Assembly (NCBI GenBank): GCA_019637695.1
Contig: JAHBVG010000018.1
Coordinates: 1 to 64,000 of the forward strand
Source of the DNA: Caldilineaceae bacterium
Lineage (GTDB): Bacteria > Chloroflexota > Anaerolineae > Caldilineales > Caldilineaceae
Direction: 5' to 3'
Length of the DNA: 64,000 bases
In this document: positions 27,443 through 36,803 of the stretch, piece after piece
Numbering within the stretch: position 1 is the first letter of the stretch
Layout of the letters: each line of letters begins with the position of its first letter
Notes under the pieces: model-generated
Seen by the model: the letters and a program-made list of their open reading frames with translations, nothing else
The model's database searches: none
What the model was told of the DNA's origin: nothing
Program-made: the position numbers and the translations under genes

Positions 27443-28096
27443 ATGCCATTGGCTACAACGGCTTTGCTCACCGAAGGACAGCGCGCGTTGCTGCGCCACA
27501 AGATCCATGTGCGCGCGGACGCGTTGGCGCGCAGCCGTGGGGATGTGCAAGAGCGCTTGCCTTCCTCATGGCGGGCGGCGGTTGAGATCGTTCATCACTT
27601 GGGCGGACTGCCCGAGGACGCTTTCTTATGGTGGGCCGAGCAGCCAGCCGGGCACATTTTGCTCACGGCAGGGGAAAGCGGTTATAGCGCCGATCCACTC
27701 GAACACGCTGGCAATGTGTTGACAGGCGTGGCGTCGATTCCCCTGCGCCAGATCCTTTACGAACCGGAGCAGGCGACGATCCGTGCGCTCTTGCCTTTGG
27801 ATCATCTGCTGGGCTGCGGCGGCGATGTCCAGGACCGTTGGCTATCCGAAGGTGAAGGCATCCACCCGCGCTGGGCCAGGATCGGTGCGCAGATCGCGGA
27901 TCTCTTTACCCTGGGCTATGGACTTTCCGAGGCCGGGCGCGAGGACCCGCACCACTATTTGGCGGAAGGGCTGTGGACAGCCATCCACGACCGGCGACGT
28001 TTGAATTTGGCTGATCCAAAGCTGGATCGCCTGCTCAGATCGTCCCTGCTCTCACCTCCGTTCTGGCGTAAATTCCGCCGCGAATGGGCTGCCTGA
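27443..28096 (+). CDS. hypothetical protein
   Basis: The frame is open from TTG 27422; ATG 27443 is preferred weakly because GGATG lies about 8 nt before it. The protein is about 217 aa, soluble, Leu/Arg-rich, with WRAAVEIVHHLGGLPEDAFL, FLWWAEQPAGHILLTAGESG and LLPLDHLLGCGGDVQDRWLS. It ends FWRKFRREWAA. I recognise no domain. It is divergent from the PspC gene, and a strong palindrome follows 45 bp after its stop. Confidence 0.6.
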   Translation: MPLATTALLTEGQRALLRHKIHVRADALARSRGDVQERLPSSWRAAVEIVHHLGGLPEDAFLWWAEQPAGHILLTAGESGYSADPLEHAGNVLTGVASIPLRQILYEPEQATIRALLPLDHLLGCGGDVQDRWLSEGEGIHPRWARIGAQIADLFTLGYGLSEAGREDPHHYLAEGLWTAIHDRRRLNLADPKLDRLLRSSLLSPPFWRKFRREWAA

Positions 28097-28141
28097 CCCC
28101 ATTGCCCTACATCTCCAATTTAGGACGTACGCAGTTGAAGC

Positions 28142-28175
28142 AGACCTGCCAGGTTTCAGAAAACCTGGCAGGTCT
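28142..28175. repeat. perfect palindrome AGACCTGCCAGGTTT
   Basis: 15-bp arms (28142-28156 and 28161-28175) with a 4-nt loop. This sequence type (ACCTGCCAGGTTT) is, to my knowledge, a common dispersed palindrome in many Chloroflexota and other bacterial genomes. It may terminate the gene before it, though it lacks a T run. Confidence 0.7.
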
Positions 28176-28223
28176 CCGAACTGCATAAGCCCTACAATCA
28201 TTGAAATCGACAGGTTTTGCTTA

Positions 28224-28251
28224 TTGTTCCAACGCAACTTCATGTTACAAT
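28224..28251 (+). promoter_or_regulatory. putative promoter for the SH3 membrane protein
   Basis: TTGTTC (28224-28229) and TACAAT (28246-28251) lie 16 bp apart; the start would be about 90 nt before the ATG at 28351. Confidence 0.35.
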
Positions 28252-28350
28252 GGGGCGACATCGCAAAGGCCTACCTTCCTGTTGAGACAATTAGCATTTC
28301 CACCCAATTGTCTATTTCTTGACACTCTGTCAAAGAACGAGCGTTTCCAC

Positions 28351-30192
28351 ATGGCGTCGTCATTCCCATCACAACCAGAAATTCCGCCGATGGAATTTAC
28401 CGGGGACGAATCGGCGTCTGCTGATTTTGATGCGCAGCCAGCCAGCGGCGGCGGCTGGATGCTCTTTCGGCGTATTCTGGCGCTATTGCTGATTTTGCTG
28501 GTTGTGATCCTGACGCTGCTGGTGGCTTTCCCACGCTGGCGGGTTCAGTACATCTCGCCGCGGATCGAGAGCATGCGGTCAGGGCTGCCCTTCGCTGCCG
28601 GCCGGGACGCATCAATCGATCAACCGCTGATGGGCAGCGACCGTTCCACAGGGGATCAACCGGGGATCGGCGCGTTTGAGGATCTCATCCCTACTTATAC
28701 ACCAACGCCAACGCCCCATCCGGCGGCAGCGCTGGCGTTGGAGATCGACACCGTTCCTGGCAGGTTTCGCTGGCAGATTGCTTACCCTGGCGCGATCCGT
28801 GGCCCTGGGGAAGGCTGCGCTTATCTCTCCTTTTGGCTGAGCGGCGCTGGCGCTGATGATCTGGATGCGTTGCAAGCGATCGACGCCGAGCTGGTGATCT
28901 ACGATGGCGTCTTTGTTTTCGAGCGCTATGGACCCCTGCCATTGGAACGTCTGCGCAGTTTGGGCGATCCCCGCTACTACGAATTGCCCGACGGCCCACC
29001 GCAATGCAACCGTCACCGCTTCACCGAGGTAGCGCAATACGCTGGCCTTGAATTCCAACTCTCCTTACGGGCGGGCAATACGATTATCCATCAATATCGG
29101 GGCGCGTTGACAGGCGCGGATCAAAGCTTCGCCACGATCACGCCGACGTCGCCGCCGGCGACGCCGACATCTACTCCCTATCCACAGGTGAGGATCGGGC
29201 AAGAGACCAATATCCGCAGTGGACCGGGGACGAGTTACACCATCCTGGGTACGGCAAGGGATGGATCGATCTACCCGGTGACGGCTGTAAATGCACAGCG
29301 CGATTGGTGGCAGATCGATTTCATGGGCCAGATCGGATGGGTCTACGCCGAGTTGGTCCAAGCCTCGGGTGTGGCCGCGGTTGGCGTTGATGCGAACGTG
29401 CCGCCGACGCCATTCCCGACGGCGACGTTTGCGCCGCCGACGCCGATCCCAACGGCCACAGGGGTGCCTACGCCCTATTTCCCCTTCTTGTTAGAGAGTT
29501 CGGGCATGTGTGAAGCCAACCCCGCCATGACTTATTTTGAGGGCAAAGTGGTTAACCACGCTGGCGAACCGTTGACCGGAGCGTGTGTCCATGTGTCCTA
29601 TGATGGGCCACGCAACACCAAATGTACCGGCTGTGATGGCGCAGTTGCTGGCAAGTGGGGATTTGCTCCCTTCGGCAATCTGCCGGGCAAAGCAGGCACA
29701 ACAGTGCGTATTTACGTCGTCCCTTGCCCAGAGGGCGGCGTCCCCATCGGCGGTCAAAGCCCGATGACCGGCTTTGGCCCGCTCTATCCTGTTTCGCCAG
29801 TGTGGACCTATACGGTTGGCGAAAGCGTGCAGTGTACCGGCATCACCTTCAAGGACAATCGCTTCTTTGACGAAAGCGGCAACCAGATCCCGCCGCCTGT
29901 CCCCACAGTGCCGCCATCGGCCAAGGAACTCTACCGGCTCAACGGTGAAGGGCAGAGCTTCACCACGCCTTTCACATTGGATGCAGGCGGCGTCCTCTTT
30001 AAGATGCAACACAGCGGAAGAGGAACCTTCGGTATGCAATTGGTCGGCAGCACTGGTAGAAACATCGACCTCCTCGCCAGTGGGACTGGTCCTTTCGACG
30101 GCAGCAAAACTGTAAACATCGAAACAAAAGGAACGTATTTTGTCAGCATTATCGCCGATGGCAAATGGTCGATAATCATCGAAAACCCATAG
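28351..30192 (+). CDS. membrane-anchored SH3-domain surface protein
   Basis: The ATG at 28351 (MASSFPSQPEIPP) is preferred; upstream in-frame sequence is Cys/Asn-rich and does not look coding. The 613-aa protein has one N-terminal membrane helix (about 35-60), a Thr/Pro linker (TYTPTPTPHPAAA), a domain around 125-250, a bacterial SH3 domain (about 275-345: QETNIRSGPGTSYTILGTAR, WWQIDFMGQIGWVYAELV), another TP-rich linker, and a Cys-rich region (FEGKVVNHAGEPLTGACVHV, CTGCDG) that resembles carboxypeptidase-regulatory or Ig-like beta folds. A C-terminal PPC-like domain (QSFTTPFTLDAGGVLF, ALVETSGTG-type repeats) closes it. It is a cell-surface protein of unknown ligand. Confidence 0.8.
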   Translation: MASSFPSQPEIPPMEFTGDESASADFDAQPASGGGWMLFRRILALLLILLVVILTLLVAFPRWRVQYISPRIESMRSGLPFAAGRDASIDQPLMGSDRSTGDQPGIGAFEDLIPTYTPTPTPHPAAALALEIDTVPGRFRWQIAYPGAIRGPGEGCAYLSFWLSGAGADDLDALQAIDAELVIYDGVFVFERYGPLPLERLRSLGDPRYYELPDGPPQCNRHRFTEVAQYAGLEFQLSLRAGNTIIHQYRGALTGADQSFATITPTSPPATPTSTPYPQVRIGQETNIRSGPGTSYTILGTARDGSIYPVTAVNAQRDWWQIDFMGQIGWVYAELVQASGVAAVGVDANVPPTPFPTATFAPPTPIPTATGVPTPYFPFLLESSGMCEANPAMTYFEGKVVNHAGEPLTGACVHVSYDGPRNTKCTGCDGAVAGKWGFAPFGNLPGKAGTTVRIYVVPCPEGGVPIGGQSPMTGFGPLYPVSPVWTYTVGESVQCTGITFKDNRFFDESGNQIPPPVPTVPPSAKELYRLNGEGQSFTTPFTLDAGGVLFKMQHSGRGTFGMQLVGSTGRNIDLLASGTGPFDGSKTVNIETKGTYFVSIIADGKWSIIIENP

Positions 30193-30237
30193 CCGCTTCC
30201 TATCATTGTTTTCCTGTATTGATGGAGTATATCCCGC

Positions 30238-33099
30238 ATGAATCTGGTATCGAACCTTCGATTCGGCCATGTAGGCCGGTCTATGCTCGTATTGCTCATT
30301 TGCCTTCTCTGTCTGCCCTTTATCATGGCAGTTGCCCCCCATCAAGCGCAGCCGCCTGTACTCTATCAGCGCTATGATGTCACCATTGACGTGCAGACAA
30401 ATGGATCGTTCCGTGTGCGCGAAATCCAAGAGATCCGCTTCAACCAGGAATTTCGCACAGCCTTCGCTGAGATCCCCACTGATCTGACCGAATCTATCGG
30501 CTCCATTCAGATCTACGAGTTGATGGGGGGCGCCGAGGTCAAGTATGTCGACGCTACCGCCATCAATGCGGAACAACCATTGCCCTACACCTTCAAAACC
30601 GAACGGGAAGGCAATTCGATCTATATTGATTGGACCTATAATCCGACCTCTGCGGGCGACGTGCGTACCTTTGTTGTGGAGTACACGGTTATCGGCGGGC
30701 TGTGGATCTACCAGGAAGGAGACATTCTTGAATGGCGCGCGATTCCGGCGGATCGCAGTGGTGTGCCTATCGAAGCCAGCCGCGTCACGGTGACGCTCCC
30801 TCAAACGACCGTGGCCGCCGCGATGCCTGCGGTGATGCACGGAGCAGCGTATAGCGTGCGTTACGCCCTCAACGGTCTGCCCGTCGTCGAAGGATCGGAA
30901 GTCAACCAGGTGATCTTCGAGGCGGAGAGGCCCCTGCCCGATGGTCAAATAGCGCAGGTGCAGGTTGGCTTCCCCCACGGTATGGTGTCAGCGACGCCCA
31001 GCCTCTGGCAGATCGCCGAAGATCAGGCCAATCTTGCCCTCGCTTTGCCCGCGCTGGAAACGACGATCCGGGTGCAAGAGGATGGCAGCCTGTGGGTTGA
31101 GGAGATCCATACCGTTGCCGTCGAATCCGGCGCGCTTTACGAGAGCAGCCGCACGATCCCCACCCGCTATGTTGACAGCCTCAGCCAGATCAGCCTGCAT
31201 GAAGGGGACCGCGCCTTTGTCGAGAGCCGATCCAATTGCGAGTACTGTATGCGCATCGTCCGCAATAAGCGGGACCGCAATTGGGTGAGCTATGACCCCC
31301 AGAGCTACGAGCTGATCTACAACAACCGCGCCGCCGGGGATGTGATAGTGGCCTGGTCCTACCCGCCGTTGGTGCGCGGCGAGTCCACAACTTTTGTCCT
31401 GAGTTATCGGGTGGATGGCGCAGTACAGATCCTCGACAGCGGGCAGCACATACGGTGGACAGCCGTCTACGCCAACCGCCAGGCGCCGGTCGAATCCGCA
31501 GTGGTCTATCTCTACCTGCCGCCCCAAATCAACCAGAATTCAGTGCGCGTCACTGGCGGCCCTGTGGAACGTCAAGAGGACGGCGCGCTACGTGTGGCCT
31601 ACAATGGCGAAGTCCTCCCCGGGCAGGCCTGGGAAGTCAGTGTGGACCTGCCGCGCAACGCCACGACGGCCTCTGCGTCGATCTGGCAACAAGAGATTCA
31701 AGCCACGATTGACCAGGCCGAAAGAGCGCGTGTAGCCGACGCCCGGTTCAGCCTGGCCTTTGGCACGGCAACCTTCTTGTTCCTCGTCCTGGGGATCGCC
31801 GGTCTCTACCTGATCTGGTACACCTGGGGGCGGGACAAACCGCTGCCCGAAGTGGCAGATTATCTGACTGAGCCGCCTTCAAACTTGCCGCCGGGAATTG
31901 TCGCTTATCTTCTCGACGAAAAGCCAACGACGAAGGGCGCGATGGCTGGCCTTTTCCATTTGGCGAGCCTGGGCTTCCTCGAATTGGATCTGGAGAATGG
32001 TCTCCGCATTAGCAAAGTTGCCAATCCACCGATCTCTGCGGAGCAATTGCCCAAACATCTGAGCAAACTATGGGCTTCGCTCGACCCTGTTCTCGAACCC
32101 GAAAAGGATACGCCGTTTTCCCAGATCGAACCTCGTTTCATTCAGGCGCTGCCTGTCATCTACGCCGAGATGGGTGAACAGGTGACGCCCTATTTCGACA
32201 AGCTGCCGGGCAAGGCGCGCCAGCGGTGGCTCGCCTGGGGCCAGTGGGGCATGATCCTGGCGGTGATTCTCGCGCTCTTCCTGGCGATGGGTTATACCGA
32301 CCGCGTGGGCTGGCTATCCATGGGACCGGCGGTCGCTCTCTTCTTTGTAGGTCTAGGACTCGCCTGGATCAGCCGCTTTATGCCGCGGCGCAGCGACAGC
32401 GGTGTGGAAGAGGCGCAACGCTGGCGCGCCTTCAAACGCTACTTGAGCAATCTCAAACAGTATGCTGGTGTTGAGGAGGCCCAGAAAATCCTCGATCGCT
32501 ACTTTGCCTACGCCATCGCTCTGGATGTGGAACAGGTTGTCCTCAACAGCGCCGCAGAAATGGGGACGCGCGTCCCCACCTGGTCTTATGGACCGATGAT
32601 GCGGCGCATGGGGACAGGGCGTGACTGGACATCAACGCCATCCTCGTCAGAGCCGATCCCCACCGGTGGATCGCTTGGGACACCGCGGCCGCCTCTCTCC
32701 CAGCGACCGGTACTGACTACCCCGCAGAGCCGAACCATTGGGACCACTTTGAACGACGCCAGCCACAGCCTGGGCCGGCGTTTGAGCCAGAGCAGCGCCC
32801 AATTGGGGCAGGTCCTGAGTACAGCCGCCGGTGGACAATCGACTCCCTTCGGCGCCATTCAGAAAGGATCAGCCTCGACGATGGACATCCTGGGGGCCAT
32901 CCTCAAGGAATCGTCCTCTGGCGGCGGCAGCAGCCGTCACAGCGGCGGCAGCAGCAGCCACTCATCCAGTTGGGGATCGAGCCGCTCTTCGTCAAGCCGG
33001 TCCTCGTTCTCCAGCAGCCGATCTTCATCTAGTCGATCAAGTTCCAGCAGCAGTTCCCGACGCAGCAGCGGCGGCGGGCGGCGCGGGTTTGGACGGTAG
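30238..33099 (+). CDS. DUF2207-family membrane protein with Ser/Arg-rich tail
   Basis: The 953-aa protein starts with a signal/anchor (SMLVLLICLLCLPFIMAVAP). It has two copies of the DUF2207 beta-rich ectodomain pattern (YDVTIDVQTNGSFRVREIQE and LETTIRVQEDGSLWVEEIHT), a helix near 508-528 (ATFLFLVLGIAGLYLIWYTW), the cytoplasmic segment LPPGIVAYLLDEKPTTKGAM typical of the family, and two further helices near 665-710. The C-terminus is low-complexity SSRSSS followed by GGGRRGFGR, where other members have Gly/Ser tails. Members are usually 550-650 aa with one ectodomain; the duplication makes this one longer. Function is unknown. Confidence 0.88.
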   Translation: MNLVSNLRFGHVGRSMLVLLICLLCLPFIMAVAPHQAQPPVLYQRYDVTIDVQTNGSFRVREIQEIRFNQEFRTAFAEIPTDLTESIGSIQIYELMGGAEVKYVDATAINAEQPLPYTFKTEREGNSIYIDWTYNPTSAGDVRTFVVEYTVIGGLWIYQEGDILEWRAIPADRSGVPIEASRVTVTLPQTTVAAAMPAVMHGAAYSVRYALNGLPVVEGSEVNQVIFEAERPLPDGQIAQVQVGFPHGMVSATPSLWQIAEDQANLALALPALETTIRVQEDGSLWVEEIHTVAVESGALYESSRTIPTRYVDSLSQISLHEGDRAFVESRSNCEYCMRIVRNKRDRNWVSYDPQSYELIYNNRAAGDVIVAWSYPPLVRGESTTFVLSYRVDGAVQILDSGQHIRWTAVYANRQAPVESAVVYLYLPPQINQNSVRVTGGPVERQEDGALRVAYNGEVLPGQAWEVSVDLPRNATTASASIWQQEIQATIDQAERARVADARFSLAFGTATFLFLVLGIAGLYLIWYTWGRDKPLPEVADYLTEPPSNLPPGIVAYLLDEKPTTKGAMAGLFHLASLGFLELDLENGLRISKVANPPISAEQLPKHLSKLWASLDPVLEPEKDTPFSQIEPRFIQALPVIYAEMGEQVTPYFDKLPGKARQRWLAWGQWGMILAVILALFLAMGYTDRVGWLSMGPAVALFFVGLGLAWISRFMPRRSDSGVEEAQRWRAFKRYLSNLKQYAGVEEAQKILDRYFAYAIALDVEQVVLNSAAEMGTRVPTWSYGPMMRRMGTGRDWTSTPSSSEPIPTGGSLGTPRPPLSQRPVLTTPQSRTIGTTLNDASHSLGRRLSQSSAQLGQVLSTAAGGQSTPFGAIQKGSASTMDILGAILKESSSGGGSSRHSGGSSSHSSSWGSSRSSSSRSSFSSSRSSSSRSSSSSSSRRSSGGGRRGFGR

Positions 33100-33105
33100 A
33101 AAAAG

Positions 33106-33145
33106 TAATGAGTAATGAGTAACAGCCGCTACTCATTACTCATTA
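33106..33145. repeat. hairpin of AATGAGT heptads
   Basis: TAATGAGTAATGAGTA (33106-33121) pairs with its exact complement at 33130-33145 over an 8-nt loop, just after the DUF2207 stop. The heptad unit is the same one that flanks the IS at 4121-5510. It may serve as a 3'-end structure. Confidence 0.6.
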
Positions 33146-33176
33146 TCCCTGACCACAGAACTGATTTTCATTCAAA

Positions 33177-33977
33177 ATGCATACGTTGCAGACCGAACGA
33201 AACCTCTCCAATTTCGATCCCTTTGCCGTGATCGACCACCGTCCCTGGCCGTTGCCCCGGCGACCCTGGATAATGTTTCAACGCTGGGAGGACCTGCTCT
33301 TTGCCCACTGGCCCATCCCAGCGGAAGAGATGGCGCCGATGATTCCCCCTGGCCTGACATTGGAAACCTACGCGGGCGCCGCCTGGCTTGGCATCGTCCC
33401 CTTCCGCATGAGTCATGTGCGCCCGCGTGGGCTGCCCGCCGTGCCCTGGCTCTCGTACTTCCCCGAACTGAATGTGCGCACTTATGTCCGTGTGAAGGAC
33501 CGCCCTGGCGTCTTTTTCTTTAGCCTGGATGCAGGCAACCCGATAGCGGTGGCGCTGGCACGGACATTCTTCCATCTGCCCTACTTCCGCGCCAGAATGG
33601 ATCTGCGCTACGGGAATGGTGAAGGAGATGCAGCGACGATCCACTACGCGAGTCGACGTACCCATCAGGGCGCGCCAGCAGCGTCCTTTGTCGCCCGCTA
33701 TCGACCGTTAGGACCGAGCTATCGGGCGGCGGCTGGCTCATTCGAATACTGGCTGACAGAACGGTACGCGCTCTATAGCGCCGACCGCCGTGACCGCATC
33801 TACCGAGGCGAGATTCACCATCAGCCGTGGCCGTTGCAACCGGCGGAAGCGGACTTCACCATCAACTCGGTGGCCGAGGCCAGCGGCCTATCCTTACCGG
33901 ATCAGCCACCGCTGCTGCATTTTGTGCGCCGCCTTGATGTTGTCGCCTGGGCCGTCCAACCCATCTCACCCTCCTGA
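33177..33977 (+). CDS. DUF2071 (YqjF-like) protein
   Basis: The 266-aa protein contains the DUF2071 features PRRPWIMFQRWEDLLFAHWP, EEMAPMIPPGLTLETYAGAA, WLGIVPFRMSHVRPRGLPAV, FPELNVRTYVRVKDRPGVFF and FSLDAGN. The family shares the acetoacetate-decarboxylase-like fold; its reaction is not established. It ends 14 bp before uvsE, so the two are probably cotranscribed. Confidence 0.9.
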   Translation: MHTLQTERNLSNFDPFAVIDHRPWPLPRRPWIMFQRWEDLLFAHWPIPAEEMAPMIPPGLTLETYAGAAWLGIVPFRMSHVRPRGLPAVPWLSYFPELNVRTYVRVKDRPGVFFFSLDAGNPIAVALARTFFHLPYFRARMDLRYGNGEGDAATIHYASRRTHQGAPAASFVARYRPLGPSYRAAAGSFEYWLTERYALYSADRRDRIYRGEIHHQPWPLQPAEADFTINSVAEASGLSLPDQPPLLHFVRRLDVVAWAVQPISPS

Positions 33978-33991
33978 CTGGGATAGCAATC

Positions 33992-34987
33992 ATGGTTGCG
34001 GAGCGCGCGTCCAATCTTGCCTCCCCTCTTGTCCCCCACTTTCGACTGGGGTTTCCGGTTAAGGTGGTCGGCCTGCCCAACCTGCCCTCCCATGACAGCC
34101 GCCGCTGGCACAACCATCCCCATTTGAGCGTCAGCCTCGCCTATCTGCGCGACATCTTCCTCTATTTGGAAGGGCGGCAGATTCGCTTGTATCGGATGGC
34201 TGGGCAACTGGCCCCTTATCTCACCCATCCTGATCTAAGCCAATTTCATCATCAGTTGGATGAATGTGAACTTGAACTGGCAGCGACAGGGGATCTGGCC
34301 CGCCAATTGGGTCTGCGCCTGACGTTGCATCCGGGCTTTTACGTTCAACTCAACAGCCCGGACGAACGCTGGGTAGCGCGGTCGATCACGGAACTGAACG
34401 CCGCTGCATCCCTGTTGGATCGGATGGGGCTCGGTCCCGAAGCAGTGATCGTGATCCATGTGGGCGGGGTGCATGGGGACGCTGCCGCAGGGCGCGAGCG
34501 ATTTGTGCGCCAGGCCAACCTGCTGCCAGATCCGCTACGCAGCCGGTTGGCGCTAGAACACGATGACCGTCGCTATCATCTTCAAGACGCGCTCTGGATC
34601 TACGCGCGCACAGGGTTGCGCGTCGTGCTGGACACGCTGCACCATCGCTGCTTTGATCCTGTAGGGCTGCCCTTGATCGAAGCCCTACGTCTGGCGTTGA
34701 CGACCTGGCCAGCGTCCGAGCGTCCGAAGATCCACATCAGCAGCCCGCGTACCGAGGTCCGTCACCTGCTGCGCGAAGGCAGCCTGCGTGCGCAGCCACC
34801 GCTGCCCAATCAGCACAGCGATTTCTTGCATCCATTTGAGGTGATCGACCTATTGGTACAGGCGCATCGTCTCGGGCTGCGTCCATTCGATATTATGCTA
34901 GAGGCCAAAGCCAAAGAGATCGCGCTGCTCCGGCTCCGCGATCAGATCGCCCGTTTCGCGCCCAAACTCGCCCCGGTGATGGGATGA
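33992..34987 (+). CDS. uvsE: UV damage endonuclease UvsE (UVDE)
   Basis: The 331-aa protein matches UVDE (TIM barrel): FRLGFPVKVVGLPNLP near the start, HPHLSVSLAYLRDIFLYLE, LRLTLHPGFYVQLNSPDERW, VIHVGGVHGDAAAGRERF, LALEHDDRRYHLQDAL, RVVLDTLHHRC, PKIHISSPR and FDIMLEAKAKEIALLRLRDQ, which carry the metal-binding His/Glu/Asp set. The enzyme nicks DNA 5' to UV photoproducts and starts a repair route that needs neither UvrABC nor photolyase. Its N-terminus is shorter than in the Thermus enzyme family by little; no truncation is evident. Confidence 0.95.
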   Translation: MVAERASNLASPLVPHFRLGFPVKVVGLPNLPSHDSRRWHNHPHLSVSLAYLRDIFLYLEGRQIRLYRMAGQLAPYLTHPDLSQFHHQLDECELELAATGDLARQLGLRLTLHPGFYVQLNSPDERWVARSITELNAAASLLDRMGLGPEAVIVIHVGGVHGDAAAGRERFVRQANLLPDPLRSRLALEHDDRRYHLQDALWIYARTGLRVVLDTLHHRCFDPVGLPLIEALRLALTTWPASERPKIHISSPRTEVRHLLREGSLRAQPPLPNQHSDFLHPFEVIDLLVQAHRLGLRPFDIMLEAKAKEIALLRLRDQIARFAPKLAPVMG

Positions 34988-34997
34988 GGTGCGATGA

Positions 34998-35026
34998 TAG
35001 GGTAGTGCGTAGTGCGTAGTGCGTGG
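34998..35026. repeat. GTAGTGC heptad repeats
   Basis: Four tandem GTAGTGC-type units follow uvsE. Similar arrays occur near 13292, 36804, 38725 and 54800. Confidence 0.7.
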
Positions 35027-35069
35027 ATGATTCTCACCTGCAACCTGCTTCCCAAATGCGAGGATGACG

Positions 35070-35819
35070 ATGGGCAACGATTATTCTGATCCGCATATTC
35101 GTCGGCGCACGGTATTGGTGGCTGTGGTGAACAACCCGGCGGATCTACGCCGCGCCGCGTCTGAGGGATGGTATCGGATTCCACAGCGCCGCGCCCCTCG
35201 ACGCATCGGGGCCGATTATCTGGCTTTTTACCAGACCGGCGCCTTTGGCAAACAGCCGGAGGCGCAGACCGTCACCTTTTACGCGCCGATTCGCCGCTAT
35301 CAGTTACGCACGCGCGCCGAGATAATACCCACAGAGGCTGATCATCCCCGCGCCGAGGATTACTATTTCCGCATTGAAATTGGCCCGCTCATACGTTTAG
35401 ATCGTCCTGTACCGGCAAACCAACTGCGCCGCCTCACTTTTATCCACACCACGCTGGCACAACTCTTCAGCGCCGAGGACGTGACCGATCTCTACACGCA
35501 AGATGACAGCTTTGAAAAGCTCTGGCAGGCCCTCCACGCCAACCGGCTGCGGCCACTGGCGAATCGATTGGCCGGAGAGTGGCCCGTGGACATTACCTTG
35601 CGTGTGCGCAGCGGTTATCTGGGCATCCGCTGTGTCGATGAAGACGATACCACCCAAGAGATAACTTACGCCCAACTCCCCCCCCGCTGGACGCTGCTCC
35701 TCTTCAACGTGCAGCAGATCCAATCGGATCTGCCGGGCTGCCTCCGCCAGATTGCCTCGACGCTGGTCAATCTTGGCGGCGCCCTCGACAACCGTCCTGG
35801 CCCAGAATTTCAATTGTAA
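35070..35819 (+). CDS. hypothetical protein, possible PUA/EVE-like fold
   Basis: Of two close ATGs, the one at 35070 has GAGG at proper spacing. The 249-aa protein begins with RRTVLVAVVNNPADLRRAAS, then GWYRIPQRRAP and GADYLAFYQTGAFGKQPEAQ, YAPIRRYQLRTRAEIIPTEA and RAEDYYFRIEIGPLIRLDRP. The order of a GWY(R/K)IP turn, a D-Y-(L/I)-A-(F/Y)-Y strand and a late FRIEIG strand resembles PUA-like domains that read modified bases, but I cannot confirm it. The second half (FSAEDVTDLYTQDDSFEKLW; RSGYLGIRCVDEDDTTQEIT) is unassigned. It follows uvsE with a heptad array between, so a nucleic-acid role is possible. Confidence 0.65.
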   Translation: MGNDYSDPHIRRRTVLVAVVNNPADLRRAASEGWYRIPQRRAPRRIGADYLAFYQTGAFGKQPEAQTVTFYAPIRRYQLRTRAEIIPTEADHPRAEDYYFRIEIGPLIRLDRPVPANQLRRLTFIHTTLAQLFSAEDVTDLYTQDDSFEKLWQALHANRLRPLANRLAGEWPVDITLRVRSGYLGIRCVDEDDTTQEITYAQLPPRWTLLLFNVQQIQSDLPGCLRQIASTLVNLGGALDNRPGPEFQL

Positions 35820-35916
35820 CGAACGCCCGCCCCAAACTTCTCGGAACCTTTTGCCTGTGATATCTTTTTTTGTCTAACCTTACAAAAATATTAATTGCTT
35901 TAACGAGGTCAATCCT

Positions 35917-36795
35917 ATGATTGCTTCCCCCAAAACACATCGATCCCTCACATCGCTCTCCTTTGTGGGGACGCTCTTGATCATCTGGCTCTTGAGCAGC
36001 GTGACCTCTCAAACAGTCACGGCTCAAGAGGATGTCAACCCCCATTGGACGATCCCCGAAGGGAACGCACGCGTCTTCATGCCCTTGATCAGCCGCACAG
36101 AGCCGCCGCCGGCAACGCCCCCTGCGCTGACCTGCCCAACCACGTCAACGCGCAGCTACGAGTTGATCCCGGTCTTGTGGCCGCCCACGGATCGGCCTGA
36201 TGAAGAACATGCGGATCTCAATCTGTCGCGCCGGGGCTATCAGGCATCGCCCGCGGCATTGCGGATCGTCGATATCAACGGGCCGTCGGACGGCGATCCA
36301 CCTCAGTTCCCCGGTCTATTTTCGGACGGGCGCACGCCAACGTTTACATCAACCTACAAAGTCTACGATTGGCATTGGGGCTGCGGCGGGCATGGCTGCC
36401 GTGGCGATCTGCTCAGTTCCCCCGAAGTCTCGTTGGTGGGGTTGGGTACAACGCCAGAGGAGGCAATTTCAATCCCCAATCGCGGGGCGCAGATCTACGT
36501 GGGAGGCTACAAGGTGCTGGTCCTCTATGCCGCAGAGGAGCGCATTACGCTAGGCTATACACGGGATGATAGTGTAGCGCCGGGCTATGCCGTCCATCTT
36601 GAAAAGCTTTGTGTCGATCCTAACCTGCTGGCGCTCTATCGGCAGGCGAATGCAACCGGGCGAGGAGAGTTGCCAGCGCTGCGCAATGGTGAAATTCTGG
36701 GCACGGCCCGGGGAAAAGAGATCCTGGCTGCCATCCGCGACCGGGGAAGCTTTATGGAAGCCCGCTCACGCAAAGACTGGTGGCGCGGGCGGTGA
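35917..36795 (+). CDS. secreted protein of unknown function
   Basis: The 292-aa protein has a signal peptide (FVGTLLIIWLLSSVTSQTVT, cleavage near AQE) and the VFMPLISR motif common in linkers of Chloroflexota exported proteins. The main domain contains YELIPVLWPPTDRPDEEHAD, RRGYQASPAALRIVDINGPS, YDWHWGCGGHGCRGDLLSSP with two Cys, and GAQIYVGGYKVLVLYAAEER, suggesting a beta-sandwich. No catalytic motif is recognised. An AT-rich segment with AACGAGG precedes the ATG. Confidence 0.7.
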   Translation: MIASPKTHRSLTSLSFVGTLLIIWLLSSVTSQTVTAQEDVNPHWTIPEGNARVFMPLISRTEPPPATPPALTCPTTSTRSYELIPVLWPPTDRPDEEHADLNLSRRGYQASPAALRIVDINGPSDGDPPQFPGLFSDGRTPTFTSTYKVYDWHWGCGGHGCRGDLLSSPEVSLVGLGTTPEEAISIPNRGAQIYVGGYKVLVLYAAEERITLGYTRDDSVAPGYAVHLEKLCVDPNLLALYRQANATGRGELPALRNGEILGTARGKEILAAIRDRGSFMEARSRKDWWRGR

Positions 36796-36803
36796 TGGTT
36801 TCG

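Noticed and set aside
29491..30978. 495-codon minus-strand frame spanning two plus-strand genes
   Set aside because: It crosses the end of one well-supported gene and the start of another and shows no domain; a chance long frame in GC-rich sequence.
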